A stretch of 64,000 nucleotides of DNA from Moraxella lacunata (GCF_900453205.1 NZ_UGQU01000004.1:62001-126000); one strand, 5' to 3'; numbered from the stretch's first letter, positions 1 to 8,613 are shown. Notes: generated from the sequence alone by a model not told the origin. A program made the numbers and translations.

Positions 1-336
1 AAAGGTGTGGGCAAGGGCGTGGTTGTCCAAAAATTCGCCCTTTAACAGGCTGTTGTCCGATTGATCAATATACAGTCCCATCACTTGATGACACCACGTC
101 AAAAAAGCGGTCGTGCCACACACTCGCCCCACGTTGGCATTGGCAAGGATTGCCAAATCAAAGCGGTTGCCGTGGGCGTTTAGGTGTGGGGCGAACAGTC
201 CTGCCTTGCCCAGCTCAGCCATCTCAGCTAGGGGATAATAACCCTTATCGATGTCGATGACTTTGGGGGCGATGTGTGTGTTGGCAAGTGTGGCGATGTT
301 GTCTAAAAAGGCAGTTTGGTTGGTAAAGTGAAACAT
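1..336 (-). CDS. Acyl-CoA dehydrogenase family protein (N-terminal part, truncated by window edge)
   Basis: A reading frame open from an ATG at 336 down to base 1 gives 112 residues with no stop, so only the amino-terminal part is present. The segment begins MFHFTNQTAFLDNIA and continues through AEMAELGKAGLFAPHL and CGTTAFLTWCHQ. This is the layout of the all-helical N-terminal domain of acyl-CoA dehydrogenases, flavoenzymes that desaturate acyl-CoA thioesters. The catalytic base and most FAD contacts lie outside the window, so the substrate cannot be named. The family is a good match by eye, but the call rests on a third of the protein. Confidence 0.6.
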   Translation of the reverse strand, partial: MFHFTNQTAFLDNIATLANTHIAPKVIDIDKGYYPLAEMAELGKAGLFAPHLNAHGNRFDLAILANANVGRVCGTTAFLTWCHQVMGLYIDQSDNSLLKGEFLDNHALAHTF

Positions 337-445
337 GAAAAGGCTCTTATGTCGTTTTGGAATAAGTGGTATTATAAAATGAAAGAACGGGCTTATTATT
401 TTCCAATTTGGCATAAGTATAGCATATTTGGGAACATGGGTGCAT

Positions 446-1801
446 TTATTCGCACTCGCCATGTATCATCTGCAATATATTCCCCACTTTATCCAAACAT
501 TCTTGATATTCACTCTCCATATCCGATTTTATGGTAATACCGCCTCCTGCCCAAAGCTCTACTTTGTCTGATTTTTGCAACGTGCGAATTAGCACATTCC
601 AATTGCCTGTGCCGTCAAAATTCATATAACCCATGGTTCCGCAATACGCCCCACGGGGGGAGATTTCTAATTCATGGATAATCTCGCACGCCCGTTTTTT
701 GGGTGTGCCTGTGATTGACCCTGCGGGCAAACTGCCAAATAAGACTTCTAGGCTATGCACGTCTTTTAATTGGGCGGTAATGGTGCTGACCATATGATGT
801 ACGTTTTTAAAACTTTCAATGGCAAAGCGTTTGGGTGTTTTTACCGTGCCGATATGGGCGTATTTGCCTAAGTCATTACGCAGTAAATCCACAATCATTA
901 AATTTTCGCTAATGTCTTTTTCGCTGTTTGTGAGTTCGTTTTTTAATTTATCATCAATAATAGGGTCGCTGTGGCGGGGGCGTGTGCCTTTGATGGGTTT
1001 GGCAATCAGATGAATATTGCCATTTTCCCCATAAAATTCAAAAAACAATTCAGGAGATACCGACAATAATTCAAAATTGGTTAATTGTAAATAACCTGCA
1101 AAAGGGGCATTCATTTGATGTTGTAAATTGGGTAAATGGCTGGATAAATTAGCCAAATCCGCTTGCCAACTTTGCGTTAAGTTAATTTGATAAGTATCGC
1201 CTGCTTTGATGTATTCTTGGGTTTGGTTAAAGGCGTGATTGTAATCTTGATTTTGCCATGATGATATAAATTGGGCGGATGTTGGTTTTGGTGATTTTTT
1301 ATTTAATAAATCAGCCAAACTATTTTTTATTTCATCAAAAATATCTTTATCAGCATTTATGCCAATCAAGTCAAATCCATGCTCGCACGGCTTAATATAA
1401 ATATCATAATGCCCAAAATAAGCACAAGGCTGGTTGGGCTTGATAGCGATGTTAGGATTTAATTCGTGAGCCGATATGTCATAGCCAATAAAGCCCATTA
1501 AGCCGTGGGTGTATTCGTCTTTTTGGCTGGGGCAATCCAAGTTTTTGCCATAGGCGATGAGTTCATTTTGCCAATCGCTATAAGTGGTGGCGTAGGTGGT
1601 GGTTTGCCCTGCATGGCGGTTGTAGCGGTGGGCAGTAAATGTGTCGTCAAATTCAACCTGCCAGGCGGTTTTTGGGCAAATGCCAATCACGGGGCGATGA
1701 TTGTTGTTCAAAAAACACACCTGCCAATCGGGGCAGTGCGTGGCGATGAGTGCGACAAGCTGGCTTGGGGTGTGCGTGGTGGTAATGGGGTGTGTGAGCA
1801 T
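446..1801 (-). CDS. pabB: Aminodeoxychorismate synthase component I
   Basis: PabB converts chorismate to 4-amino-4-deoxychorismate with ammonia from the PabA subunit, feeding p-aminobenzoate and folate synthesis in the cytoplasm. The chorismate-binding domain shows PIKGTRPR (the lysine form typical of PabB rather than TrpE), ENLMIVDLLRNDLG, GSLPAGSITGTPKKRA and PRGAYCGTMGY. The open frame runs up to 1966, but the first 55 residues look like translated spacer and would overlap the hicA promoter, so the ATG at 1801 (MLTHPITT) is chosen, giving 451 residues, a normal PabB length. The gene is divergent from hicA. No pabA is adjacent. Confidence 0.9.
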   Translation of the reverse strand: MLTHPITTTHTPSQLVALIATHCPDWQVCFLNNNHRPVIGICPKTAWQVEFDDTFTAHRYNRHAGQTTTYATTYSDWQNELIAYGKNLDCPSQKDEYTHGLMGFIGYDISAHELNPNIAIKPNQPCAYFGHYDIYIKPCEHGFDLIGINADKDIFDEIKNSLADLLNKKSPKPTSAQFISSWQNQDYNHAFNQTQEYIKAGDTYQINLTQSWQADLANLSSHLPNLQHQMNAPFAGYLQLTNFELLSVSPELFFEFYGENGNIHLIAKPIKGTRPRHSDPIIDDKLKNELTNSEKDISENLMIVDLLRNDLGKYAHIGTVKTPKRFAIESFKNVHHMVSTITAQLKDVHSLEVLFGSLPAGSITGTPKKRACEIIHELEISPRGAYCGTMGYMNFDGTGNWNVLIRTLQKSDKVELWAGGGITIKSDMESEYQECLDKVGNILQMIHGECE

Positions 1802-1879
1802 TTTTAAAAGAATAGGGAAAAAAGTGAATTGTAAGGGAAAATGGGGAAAAGGGAAAGGGGTTTTTCTTGAATTTGAAAT

Positions 1880-1909
1880 TTGACAAAGGGCGAAGTGGGG
1901 CGTTATAAT
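1880..1909 (+). promoter_or_regulatory. Promoter of hicAB
   Basis: TTGACA at 1880-1885 and TATAAT at 1904-1909, separated by 18 bp, match the sigma-70 consensus exactly in both hexamers. The expected transcription start lies near 1916. An ATG at 1908 overlaps the -10 box and so cannot be the translation start of the downstream gene. Confidence 0.8.
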
Positions 1910-1928
1910 GCAACCAAAAATAGTTGCA
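1909..1928. promoter_or_regulatory. Candidate HicB operator (inverted repeat)
   Basis: TGCAAC at 1909-1914 and GTTGCA at 1923-1928 form a perfect inverted repeat with an 8-bp AT-rich centre, lying across the expected transcription start of hicAB. HicB proteins with a C-terminal DNA-binding domain commonly repress their own operon, so this is a plausible operator. The role is inferred from position and symmetry only. Confidence 0.5.
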
Positions 1929-1937
1929 AGGCATTTT

Positions 1938-2240
1938 ATGACCGAATCTGATAAATTAAAAGCCAAATTGTATGGCGATGTACGAACTTTTGTATTTAGT
2001 GATTTGGTTACTTTATTATCGCAATTAGGTTATGAAATGCACGAACGGGCAGGTTCTCGTGTGGTATTTGTTCATTGTGATGATAATAGCGACCGCATTC
2101 ATTTGCATAAACCCCACCCCGAAAATACCATTAAAGGTGGAGCATTAAAAGCGGTCAAAGCCTATTTGTCCGAAAAAGGCTATTTTGATGAATGTAATGA
2201 TGATGTGTTAAATCAGGAGCTTAAAAATGATGACTTATAA
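1938..2240 (+). CDS. hicA: HicA-family toxin (mRNA interferase-like)
   Basis: HicA toxins are small double-stranded-RNA-binding-fold proteins that cleave mRNA and are neutralised by HicB. The 100-residue protein has the family features GSRVVF, then an IHLHKPHPENTIK segment carrying the usual histidine, and a terminal helix with KAVKAYLSEKGYF. The start at 1938 is preferred over 1908 because 1908 lies in the promoter -10 box, while AAGG stands a suitable distance before 1938. The stop overlaps the hicB start by 14 bp, so the two genes are translationally coupled with toxin first, the usual order. It is somewhat longer than the minimal HicA. Confidence 0.8.
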   Translation: MTESDKLKAKLYGDVRTFVFSDLVTLLSQLGYEMHERAGSRVVFVHCDDNSDRIHLHKPHPENTIKGGALKAVKAYLSEKGYFDECNDDVLNQELKNDDL

Positions 2241-2562
2241 AGGCTATATTGGCGAATTTACGCTTGATAATGATGATGAAATGTTTTATGGTAAACTTAT
2301 TGGCATTAATCAGCTTGTTACTTTTGAAGCAGACAATGCTCACGATTTAAAACAAGCCTTTTATGACAGCGTGGACGATTATTTGGCGTTTTGTGCTGAA
2401 CAAGGCATAGAGCCTGATAAGCCTTTTAAGGGTTCATTTAATGTACGTATTGATAGCGAATTGCACCGCCGTGCTTATATGGCAAGCCGTGACAGTAGTT
2501 TAAATGCGTTTGTAGGACAAGCCATTAGTGAAAAGCTAAATAGAATGGCGGTATCAATATAA
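2227..2562 (+). CDS. hicB: HicB-family antitoxin
   Basis: HicB binds and silences HicA and usually autorepresses the operon. The protein has the typical N-terminal partial RNase H-like fold (YKGYIGEFTLDNDD, then YGKLIGINQLVTFEAD and FYDSVDDYLAFCAEQG). A C-terminal ribbon-helix-helix-like part follows, with FNVRIDSELHRRAY and LNAFVGQAISEKL. A strong AGGAG lies seven bases before the ATG at 2227; a second ATG follows at 2230. At 111 residues it is a full-length HicB. A terminator follows directly at 2568-2590. Confidence 0.85.
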   Translation: MMTYKGYIGEFTLDNDDEMFYGKLIGINQLVTFEADNAHDLKQAFYDSVDDYLAFCAEQGIEPDKPFKGSFNVRIDSELHRRAYMASRDSSLNAFVGQAISEKLNRMAVSI

Positions 2563-2567
2563 AATAA

Positions 2568-2590
2568 AACCCTATTTTAATAATAGGGTT
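2568..2590. terminator. Rho-independent terminator between hicB and the lipoprotein gene
   Basis: A perfect 9-bp stem, AACCCTATT (2568-2576) with AATAGGGTT (2582-2590), with a 5-nt loop. It sits between two convergent genes and has A/T tracts on both sides, so it may work in both directions. Confidence 0.7.
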
Positions 2591-2595
2591 AATCA

Positions 2596-3060
2596 TCATA
2601 AAAATGGCTTATCAATGCGAACAGCCAGCCAAACTTTTTCAGCTTTGCAATTCGGAATGTTAATGATGTTATTGGCTAAATAGCCATCATAGTTACTTTG
2701 TGAACCGCCAACGCTGACTTTGTCGCCAAGTGTAAATTTTTCACCGTGATTATTGCCAATCCAAAACGGCTCATTTTGCCAATCAACATACAAACCCGTT
2801 ACCACAATCAACAGGTCATCAATGTACAAACAGCCATTTTTGGCATTGAGTGTGCCTGTATAAAGTGCCGCATCACCTTCCGCTTGCCGATTGGTTGAAT
2901 ACACGACAAATATTGATGGTTCTGACGGAATTGTTTTGCTTGGCTGAGCCGTGTTAATGGTTGCTTGCTCGGTGGGTTTGGGCGAGTTTTGTGGCTGACA
3001 CCCCAAAAGGGCAAGCAATAAAACTCCAAAAATACTTTTGTAAATATGTTTATTTGGCAT
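2596..3060 (-). CDS. Small hypothetical lipoprotein
   Basis: A 154-residue protein with a lipoprotein signal: a positively charged start, a hydrophobic stretch and the lipobox LLGC with the acylated cysteine at residue 21. A proline/threonine/serine-rich linker (about 22-48) follows, then a compact domain with GCLYIDDLL and DKVSVGGS motifs. That domain may be a small beta-barrel, but I do not recognise a named family. It is expected to be anchored to a membrane facing the periplasm. It is convergent with hicB and transcribed alone. Confidence 0.65.
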   Translation of the reverse strand: MPNKHIYKSIFGVLLLALLGCQPQNSPKPTEQATINTAQPSKTIPSEPSIFVVYSTNRQAEGDAALYTGTLNAKNGCLYIDDLLIVVTGLYVDWQNEPFWIGNNHGEKFTLGDKVSVGGSQSNYDGYLANNIINIPNCKAEKVWLAVRIDKPFL

Positions 3061-3178
3061 ATAACACCTATTTTAATGAAATTTTAAAACCCTACAAGTT
3101 TAAATTATTGTTTTTACTTTTCAAATGAACATAATATACCCAAAGCACTTTAAAATTGGTGCAAAATTGGTTTTGTGA

Positions 3179-3243
3179 GTAAGGTGCGTATCACGCACCA
3201 TTAAAGACTTTGGGGCAAAAGCGGTGCGTTGTACGCACCTTAC
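3179..3243. repeat. Nested palindromic element (two GGTGCGT hairpins)
   Basis: GTAAGGTGCGTA at 3179-3190 is the exact inverted complement of TACGCACCTTAC at 3232-3243. Each end also folds alone: GGTGCGT 3183-3189 with ACGCACC 3193-3199, and GGTGCGT 3223-3229 with ACGCACC 3233-3239. The unit can therefore form either two small hairpins or one long one. It lies four bases beyond the end of fabB and could serve as its terminator or as a REP-like element. Confidence 0.65.
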
Positions 3244-3246
3244 GGT

Positions 3247-4479
3247 TTAACCTTCAAACTTTTTAACCACCAACGCCGAATTGGTTCCTCCAAAACCAAA
3301 GCTGTTACTCATTGCCGAGTTAATCTTGGTTTGGCGAGTGGTCTGTACGATGTCAAAGGCTTTTGCTCCGTCATCAAGCTCAGTGATGTTAATGCTTGGA
3401 GCGATAAAGTCATTATTCATCATCAGCACACAATAAATCAGCTCTTGCACGCCCACCGCTCCTAAGCTATGCCCTGTCATGGATTTGGTGGAGCTAATGG
3501 GTGGGGTTTTATCCGCACCGCCAAACACCTCTGCGATGGCGTTTAGCTCAGTAATGTCGCCAAGTGGCGTACTTGTGCCGTGCGAATTGACATAGTCCAC
3601 CGTGTCAAGCCCTGCCTGCGTTAGGGCAATCTGCATACAGCGAGTTGCTCCTTCTCCGCTTGGGGCGACCATCTCCGCCCCGTCCGATGTCGCCCCATAG
3701 CCGACAATCTCCGCCAAAATGTTTGCCCCACGAGCAAGGGCGTGTTCTAGGCTCTCCACGACCACCATACCGCCACCGCCTGCAATCACAAAGCCATCAC
3801 GGGTGGCATCATAAGGACGGCTAGCGGTCTGTGGCGTGTCGTTATACTGGGTACTCATCGCCCCCATCGCATCAAACATACACGACTGCGTCCAATGCTC
3901 ACTCTCGCTACCGCCAGCGATGACCATGTCCGCCTTGCCAAGCTGTATCAGCTCCATCGCATGACCGATACAATGGCTTGATGTGGCACAAGCAGATGAC
4001 AGCGAGTAGCTTATCCCTTTGATTTTAAGCCCTGTGGCAAGCGTGGCTGACACGGTGCTGCTCATGATTTTGGGTACGCTCATCGCACCCACACCACGAA
4101 GCCCCTTGTCTTTCATATTATCTACGGCTGTTACCACATCAGATGTGCTTGCCCCGCCAGAGCCTGCCACGACCGCCACACGGGGGTTGTCGGCAACATC
4201 AGCAGGTGTCAGACCTGCGTGTTTGATGGCAGAGAGTGCCGAAACATAGGCATAAAGACTTGCCTCACTCATAAAGCGTTTGAGTTTTCGGTCAATGTCT
4301 GTGGTATCTAGGGTGCTTTGGTCAATAGAGCCTGAAACGCACGATTTAAAGCCATGCTCGGCATAGCTTTGGTTAAAGATAATGCCTGATTTGCCGTTTT
4401 TTAGGCTATCGGTAACGGTAGCTAGGTCATTGCCGATATTTGAGACAATGCCCATACCTGTGATGACGACTCTTTTCAT
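3247..4479 (-). CDS. fabB: Beta-ketoacyl-ACP synthase I
   Basis: This condensing enzyme of type II fatty acid synthesis extends acyl-ACP with malonyl-ACP in the cytoplasm. The 410-residue protein has the thiolase fold and the full catalytic set: Cys164 in [12 protein letters not shown], His300 in [11 protein letters not shown], and Lys332 and His337 in [14 protein letters not shown]. The C-terminal FGFGGTN glycine loop is present. The sequence resembles FabB more than FabF, because of its SSACATSSH active-site context and length, but FabF cannot be fully excluded by eye. It is monocistronic, with palindromic repeats at its 3' end. Confidence 0.88.
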   Translation of the reverse strand: MKRVVITGMGIVSNIGNDLATVTDSLKNGKSGIIFNQSYAEHGFKSCVSGSIDQSTLDTTDIDRKLKRFMSEASLYAYVSALSAIKHAGLTPADVADNPRVAVVAGSGGASTSDVVTAVDNMKDKGLRGVGAMSVPKIMSSTVSATLATGLKIKGISYSLSSACATSSHCIGHAMELIQLGKADMVIAGGSESEHWTQSCMFDAMGAMSTQYNDTPQTASRPYDATRDGFVIAGGGGMVVVESLEHALARGANILAEIVGYGATSDGAEMVAPSGEGATRCMQIALTQAGLDTVDYVNSHGTSTPLGDITELNAIAEVFGGADKTPPISSTKSMTGHSLGAVGVQELIYCVLMMNNDFIAPSINITELDDGAKAFDIVQTTRQTKINSAMSNSFGFGGTNSALVVKKFEG

Positions 4480-4555
4480 AAATATTTTCCAAAAAAGTTT
4501 GCTAAAAGTTTACAAATGTAATGCTGATATTGTAACAAATTATGACCTAAAAAGG

Positions 4556-4821
4556 TAGGGTGTGTCTACCCTTTATAATACTATTTACATTTTAGAAAGT
4601 TTATAGAAATAAAATGATGTTTTTGCATGAAAAATGGCTATCCGACCACTTAATTTGAAAAATTAAGTTAAAATCTTAAAAATTTACCCAGTTAAGTGGT
4701 CGGATTGTTTTTCATCGTCAAAAACTTGTCTGATAGAAAACTCACAGCCTTTGTTTTTTCCTTGAAAAACATGCGATTTTTCTCATTTTTCATTGCAAAT
4801 ACAAAAGGTAGGCATGCCCTA
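4556..4821. repeat. Palindromic 206-bp-family element, copy 1 (with internal insertion)
   Basis: The ends TAGGGTGTGTCTACC (4556-4570) and GGTAGGCATGCCCTA (4807-4821) are imperfect inverted repeats matching the ends of copies at 24310, 48420 and 55090. The core shares GCATGAAAAATGGCT, CATCGTCAAAAACTTG and TTTTTCCTTGAAAAAC with those copies. The left part is diverged. A 66-bp piece with its own 14-bp inverted ends interrupts it at 4640-4705. No coding capacity. The element looks like a non-autonomous MITE. Confidence 0.75.
4640..4705. repeat. Nested 66-bp inverted-repeat insertion
   Basis: ATCCGACCACTTAA at 4640-4653 and TTAAGTGGTCGGAT at 4692-4705 are perfect 14-bp inverted repeats enclosing 38 bp of AT-rich DNA. 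The other copies of the host element read straight from GGCT into TTGTTTTTCATCG at this place, so this piece looks like a second small element inserted into the first. Confidence 0.65.
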
Positions 4822-5105
4822 ATTTTCAATCAAATTTATCACGCATGATAAAAAGGGTAAAAAACGAACATAAAAACGGCGACCGTAGCCACCGTTTTAT
4901 TTCAATTGGAGCGTGCTTGCCCTTGGTATTTCAATAAAAATAGAGAAAAAACACAGCCTGATAGTCACTCTGTTAAATAAATTTTTGACTTCAAATCACA
5001 ATATTTGTGCATTTTTCATGAAAAAATAATCATTATATGTATTGAAAGATAAAAATGCAAACTTGTACAAAATGAATTTTGAAAAAAATCAATGACTGAA
5101 ACAAT
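4822..5105. other. AT-rich intergenic spacer
   Basis: Apart from the repeat ending at 4821, this stretch holds no convincing coding frame, RNA gene or terminator. A short inverted motif, AAAACGGCGACCGTAGCCACCGTTTT (4874-4899 region), may form a weak hairpin. Confidence 0.4.
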
Positions 5106-5375
5106 CTATTTTTTTAGAAATTCATCATGTATTACTAACCCTATATATATAATCCCTGCAGAAATAGAAGATAATATCAATATATTCATCACAAAATATA
5201 CTTTTAATAAACTAAAAAATATAGGCAACCATCCACCAATTAATATGATTAAACCGATTATTTTTAAATTCTTAAATCCAATCAGGTGTTGAAATTTTGA
5301 TTGATGACGAGAAGTGCTTATCGCCAATAAAAAAAATCCAATCATATAAAATATAAAAATAACAAGGTAAATCAT
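5106..5375 (-). CDS. Small inner-membrane protein, DUF3325-like
   Basis: An 89-residue protein of almost entirely hydrophobic composition, with three predicted membrane segments (about 1-19, 37-58, 61-82). A polar loop carrying ISTSRHQSKFQ follows the first segment. The LAxSxxRH pattern and the three-segment layout resemble the DUF3325 family, often found beside PepSY and DUF3649 genes in siderophore-receptor loci of Acinetobacter and Pseudomonas. Position supports this: it lies downstream of the PepSY gene on the same strand, though 350 bp away. The function of the family is unknown. Recognition is by pattern and context only. Confidence 0.5.
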   Translation of the reverse strand: MIYLVIFIFYMIGFFLLAISTSRHQSKFQHLIGFKNLKIIGLIILIGGWLPIFFSLLKVYFVMNILILSSISAGIIYIGLVIHDEFLKK

Positions 5376-5726
5376 ATATATCCCAGTTTTTTATTAAAGA
5401 AATGAAAGTTAATTGACTTAAATATCATCTTGAAGAATTTAATAAATATCTTGCAAAGATTGATTATTTGTTTATAAATAAATATTCTAATCAATAGAGA
5501 AAAAGAATATTTATCAGACTTTAGACGTACTGCGAAATAAAATATTTACACGTTCAAGCCCTGATATTTTCTAGGGTTTAAAAATTGAAAAATGCTGCAA
5601 AATCATTATTTCGCAGTGGCTCTTTTGTATAATTGTTTTTATTTTTATTTTTCATAATTTTGCCAATATTTAATAATTCTTAGATTTATCAAAATAAGCA
5701 TAATATCATTTTCTATTTCTCATTAT
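5376..5726. other. Intergenic spacer with a small inverted-repeat element
   Basis: This AT-rich spacer separates the DUF3325-like and PepSY genes. It contains the inverted-repeat element at 5529-5617 and otherwise nothing that I can call. Confidence 0.4.
5529..5617. repeat. 89-bp element with 12-bp perfect inverted ends
   Basis: ACTGCGAAATAA (5529-5540) and TTATTTCGCAGT (5606-5617) are perfect inverted repeats. The interior holds a second short palindrome around CCCTGATATTTTCTAGGG. No coding capacity. It looks like a remnant or MITE derived from an insertion sequence; the parent element is not in the window. Confidence 0.6.
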
Positions 5727-7271
5727 TTATACAGATTTAATTCTATTATTTTTTACAAAATAATAAATATAGTAAAAAAATATAGAAAATAACAGAATAG
5801 TTAAATCAAAAAAAACAAAAACCCAATCATTAGAAAATATACTATTAATTATTCCTCGATTTGTCAATATTATACTTAAAATAGGAAATGCAAAGCATAA
5901 TAATGAAGTTGTTAAAGCCAAAATCATCCACGATTTTTTGGCATTTAAAAATAAAGATATCATTATTGATGTAGCAAGAGAAATAAAAAATATCAATATC
6001 TCTGTTTTGTCTCTATTAATCATATCATTAGGCAATAGGCGATTTGCCCACATAAATATAATGGTAGCTAATGGTACTCCTATGATGACACCAGCGTTTG
6101 TTTTATTTGTTAGGTAAAAACCAAGATGTTTTTTACCTTTTAATTGATTTTTCTTTTTTACTGTCCACATTACTAGACCTGTCGCTATCATCGCCGTACC
6201 CGACAATCCTAGTAAAAACAACGCAAATCGCATGGGCATGCCCATGACTCGCCCTTGATGCATGCCTACAATAGCATTTTGTGCCAACAATCCTTTTGGG
6301 TATTTTGGATTGCTTCTTATAAAATTGCCTTGATAATCATAAATATTAAAAGTGCTCAATCTTGAAAAATGCTTATCGTTTCGTGTTTCTATAGAAATCT
6401 GTGCCGAAGTGGTATTAAAATGGTTGATACTAACAATCTTAATATCGTGGTTTGTATGGAGTCCCCAAGATGATTTGGCATGATGAATAATCGGTAGGAT
6501 GTTTGGAGTTGTAGCAGGTTTAGCTTCATCCGTTTTTTTTGCCCACCAATCAAAAGCATAATATTGGCTATGAGTATCGGGAGATATATTGGCAATTTTT
6601 TCCGAATAGGGTAAATACATATTGACGAGTGTAATAATGCCTGTAAACGCGATCATTAAATGAAAAGGTAGGGGAAGAGCCGATAAAGCATTGTGTGCAT
6701 CCAGCCAAGAACGATGTCCTTTTCTTGCACGAAATGTAAAAAAGTCTTTAAAAATTTTTTTATGTATAATCACGCCTGTAATAATAGCAATAAGCATCAT
6801 AAAGCCTGCAATGCCCACCAAGTATCTCGCCCAAATGACAGGTATATAGTGCAAATCAAAATGCAGACGATAAAAGAATTCACCGCCAAGGCTGTGTCCG
6901 CTACTTTGCAGAAAGCCTTCTCGTGTCGCTACGTACTGTTTATAGTTCTCTCTACCTCCACTGGTTTGAACACCGATTCTTAAAGGATTGCGTTCATCAC
7001 CAGAGTAAATAAAAACCCTATCAGCGTCAGAATGGTGTGTATCAACATAATCTAATGCTTGCACAATATCATTATCTGTGGTCTTTCCAATTGTTTGGTA
7101 AGCATGAGGCATTGTTATGATATTAATTTCATCTTTAAAATAACTTAATGTGCCCATAAAAAACATAAAATATAATAACCAACCCAATAGCAAACCCATC
7201 CAGCTGTGTACGGGGGATAGCAGTTGGCGAATACTGGGAGCTTTTACTTTTTTTCGGTGTACTGAACTCAT
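5727..7271 (-). CDS. PepSY-associated transmembrane protein (iron-locus type)
   Basis: A 514-residue inner-membrane protein. The first membrane helix (about 24-44) follows the conserved LLSPVHSWMGLLLGWLLY start. A large periplasmic region follows, then paired helices near 145-172 and 198-220, then another periplasmic domain and several C-terminal helices from about 350 on. The start motif, HSLGGEFFYRLHFDLHY and GMHQGRVMGMPMRFALFLLG are typical of PepSY_TM proteins near siderophore receptors. Members have been proposed to be ferric-siderophore reductases or uptake helpers, but this protein's activity is not shown. It belongs to the minus-strand gene set divergent from the receptor at 8972. Confidence 0.8.
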   Translation of the reverse strand: MSSVHRKKVKAPSIRQLLSPVHSWMGLLLGWLLYFMFFMGTLSYFKDEINIITMPHAYQTIGKTTDNDIVQALDYVDTHHSDADRVFIYSGDERNPLRIGVQTSGGRENYKQYVATREGFLQSSGHSLGGEFFYRLHFDLHYIPVIWARYLVGIAGFMMLIAIITGVIIHKKIFKDFFTFRARKGHRSWLDAHNALSALPLPFHLMIAFTGIITLVNMYLPYSEKIANISPDTHSQYYAFDWWAKKTDEAKPATTPNILPIIHHAKSSWGLHTNHDIKIVSINHFNTTSAQISIETRNDKHFSRLSTFNIYDYQGNFIRSNPKYPKGLLAQNAIVGMHQGRVMGMPMRFALFLLGLSGTAMIATGLVMWTVKKKNQLKGKKHLGFYLTNKTNAGVIIGVPLATIIFMWANRLLPNDMINRDKTEILIFFISLATSIMISLFLNAKKSWMILALTTSLLCFAFPILSIILTNRGIINSIFSNDWVFVFFDLTILLFSIFFYYIYYFVKNNRIKSV

Positions 7272-7507
7272 GGATTTTAAATGGATTTATAAAAAGAAGG
7301 ATTGGCTGTATGGATTAGTATCCAACAATACCAATGATTAATTGTATTTGGAAATCTAATACGTGAGAAGATATTATTAGACTTCTTAAGAAATTATGAT
7401 TTTGTTGAGTTTGTAAAAAAATTTAATTTCAATAAAATTAAAGTTTTTAAAATAGAATTTTTTGAGCTTCATAATTCATAAAAAATATAACAAATGGTTT
7501 TTGGTTT

Positions 7508-7822
7508 TCATTTGCCAATAAAATTAGTGAAATTTGGCACAAAATACCAGCAAAGAAAAAATAAGAAAAAATTCAGGATTATCATAAAAATCCAAGCTTT
7601 TTTCAAAGAGTAAATGCAAAAAATCAATACAAAAGTGAATGAACCTCCAACCACCCCAATGATTTTACCCCAAGCAACTGCTGATACATTAAGTATTGGC
7701 AAGGCTAATGGCAATACTGAAATCAAAAAAGCTGTCAAATAAGACCCAAAAATTGCCAACAAAATACGGCTGGCAATTTTTGATTTTTGATAAATGGTTG
7801 ATAAATTGCAGATAGGGTTCAT
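7508..7822 (-). CDS. Small inner-membrane protein, DUF3649-like
   Basis: A 104-residue protein with three predicted membrane segments. It begins with a polar stretch, then ASRILLAIFGSYLTAFL, the pattern seen at the start of DUF3649 proteins of iron-uptake loci. Its ATG shares one base with the stop codon of the upstream DUF4198 gene (TAATG), so the two are translationally coupled. A 236-bp AT-rich gap separates it from the PepSY gene downstream. The family's biochemical role is unknown. Confidence 0.6.
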   Translation of the reverse strand: MNPICNLSTIYQKSKIASRILLAIFGSYLTAFLISVLPLALPILNVSAVAWGKIIGVVGGSFTFVLIFCIYSLKKAWIFMIILNFFLFFLCWYFVPNFTNFIGK

Positions 7823-8544
7823 TACTTATATTTATGCATAAATAAGTTGAAGGCTAATGTACTGTTATAATAAGTTTTGTCTGACAATTTTTTGTTTTGG
7901 TTCTCTACCTCATGACCAACTTGCAAAACGGTAATGCCTGTGCTTTGCACCACAATATGTGCCTTGCCATTGTCGTCTGTTACAATAAATTCGCCCTTGG
8001 GGTTATTGATATAGTCTTGAGCAATCTTAGCATTAGCAAGTGGTTTGCCCTCAAATAATACTTGAACAGGTAGCTTGTCACCGATGTTTAATTGAAAAGG
8101 GTCTGACAGTGCGATAATTTGTAACTGTAGCTCATCTGCCGATGACATGGGCTTATCTTGGTTGTCAAACAAGGTGATGTTATTTTGTACATAGACCGTG
8201 CCACTCACCGCATCTTTCACCTCAAGTTTGGATTTACGGTGCCATTCACCCTTATTGTCCTGAGTGTGGTAACTAGGTTTGTAGGTGCTGATGATGGCAC
8301 TAACATCTTTGGGCATATTAACAGTGATGTTGTTTTTATTGGCAGTTGTACTAATGGCGATTGATTTGCCTTGTTTATCCAAACCACGAATGCTGTCTAA
8401 AACATCTGTATCATAACTGGCATCATCACCCCATTCTCCAAAGACTATGGCAAGCTCTCCTGCACGCTTATCAATCCAAAATCCGTGTGCCATGGCAGTG
8501 GATGTCATAAAAGATAAAATTAAAGCACCTAGTAATTTTTGCAT
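7822..8544 (-). CDS. Periplasmic DUF4198-family protein
   Basis: The precursor carries a signal peptide ending at AMA before HGFWID, so the mature protein is periplasmic. HGFWID at the mature start and the Ig-like carboxyl part (PVQVLFEGKPLANAKI, then a TDDNGKAHIVVQ motif) match the DUF4198 family, linked to metal uptake. The start is placed at ATG 8544 rather than GTG 8550 because AAGG is well spaced from 8544 and too close to 8550. It is first in the minus-strand gene set, next to the Fur-like boxes, consistent with iron control. Confidence 0.75.
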   Translation of the reverse strand: MQKLLGALILSFMTSTAMAHGFWIDKRAGELAIVFGEWGDDASYDTDVLDSIRGLDKQGKSIAISTTANKNNITVNMPKDVSAIISTYKPSYHTQDNKGEWHRKSKLEVKDAVSGTVYVQNNITLFDNQDKPMSSADELQLQIIALSDPFQLNIGDKLPVQVLFEGKPLANAKIAQDYINNPKGEFIVTDDNGKAHIVVQSTGITVLQVGHEVENQNKKLSDKTYYNSTLAFNLFMHKYK

Positions 8545-8613
8545 ACTCACACCTTTTGTTTAATAACTGTATAAAAACCTAGCATCCTGATAATAAGTGA
8601 TAGATTTATTGAA

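Noticed and set aside
1802-1966. N-terminal extension of pabB
   Set aside because: The 55 extra residues do not resemble the family and the DNA contains the hicAB promoter; the ATG at 1801 gives the normal length.
4480-5105. Degenerate transposase gene in the repeat-rich spacer
   Set aside because: I translated the stretch by eye on both strands and found only short broken frames; the sequence is explained by palindromic elements.
5092-5292. 66-codon plus-strand frame overlapping the DUF3325-like gene
   Set aside because: It is antisense to a membrane protein with a recognisable pattern and has no ribosome site.
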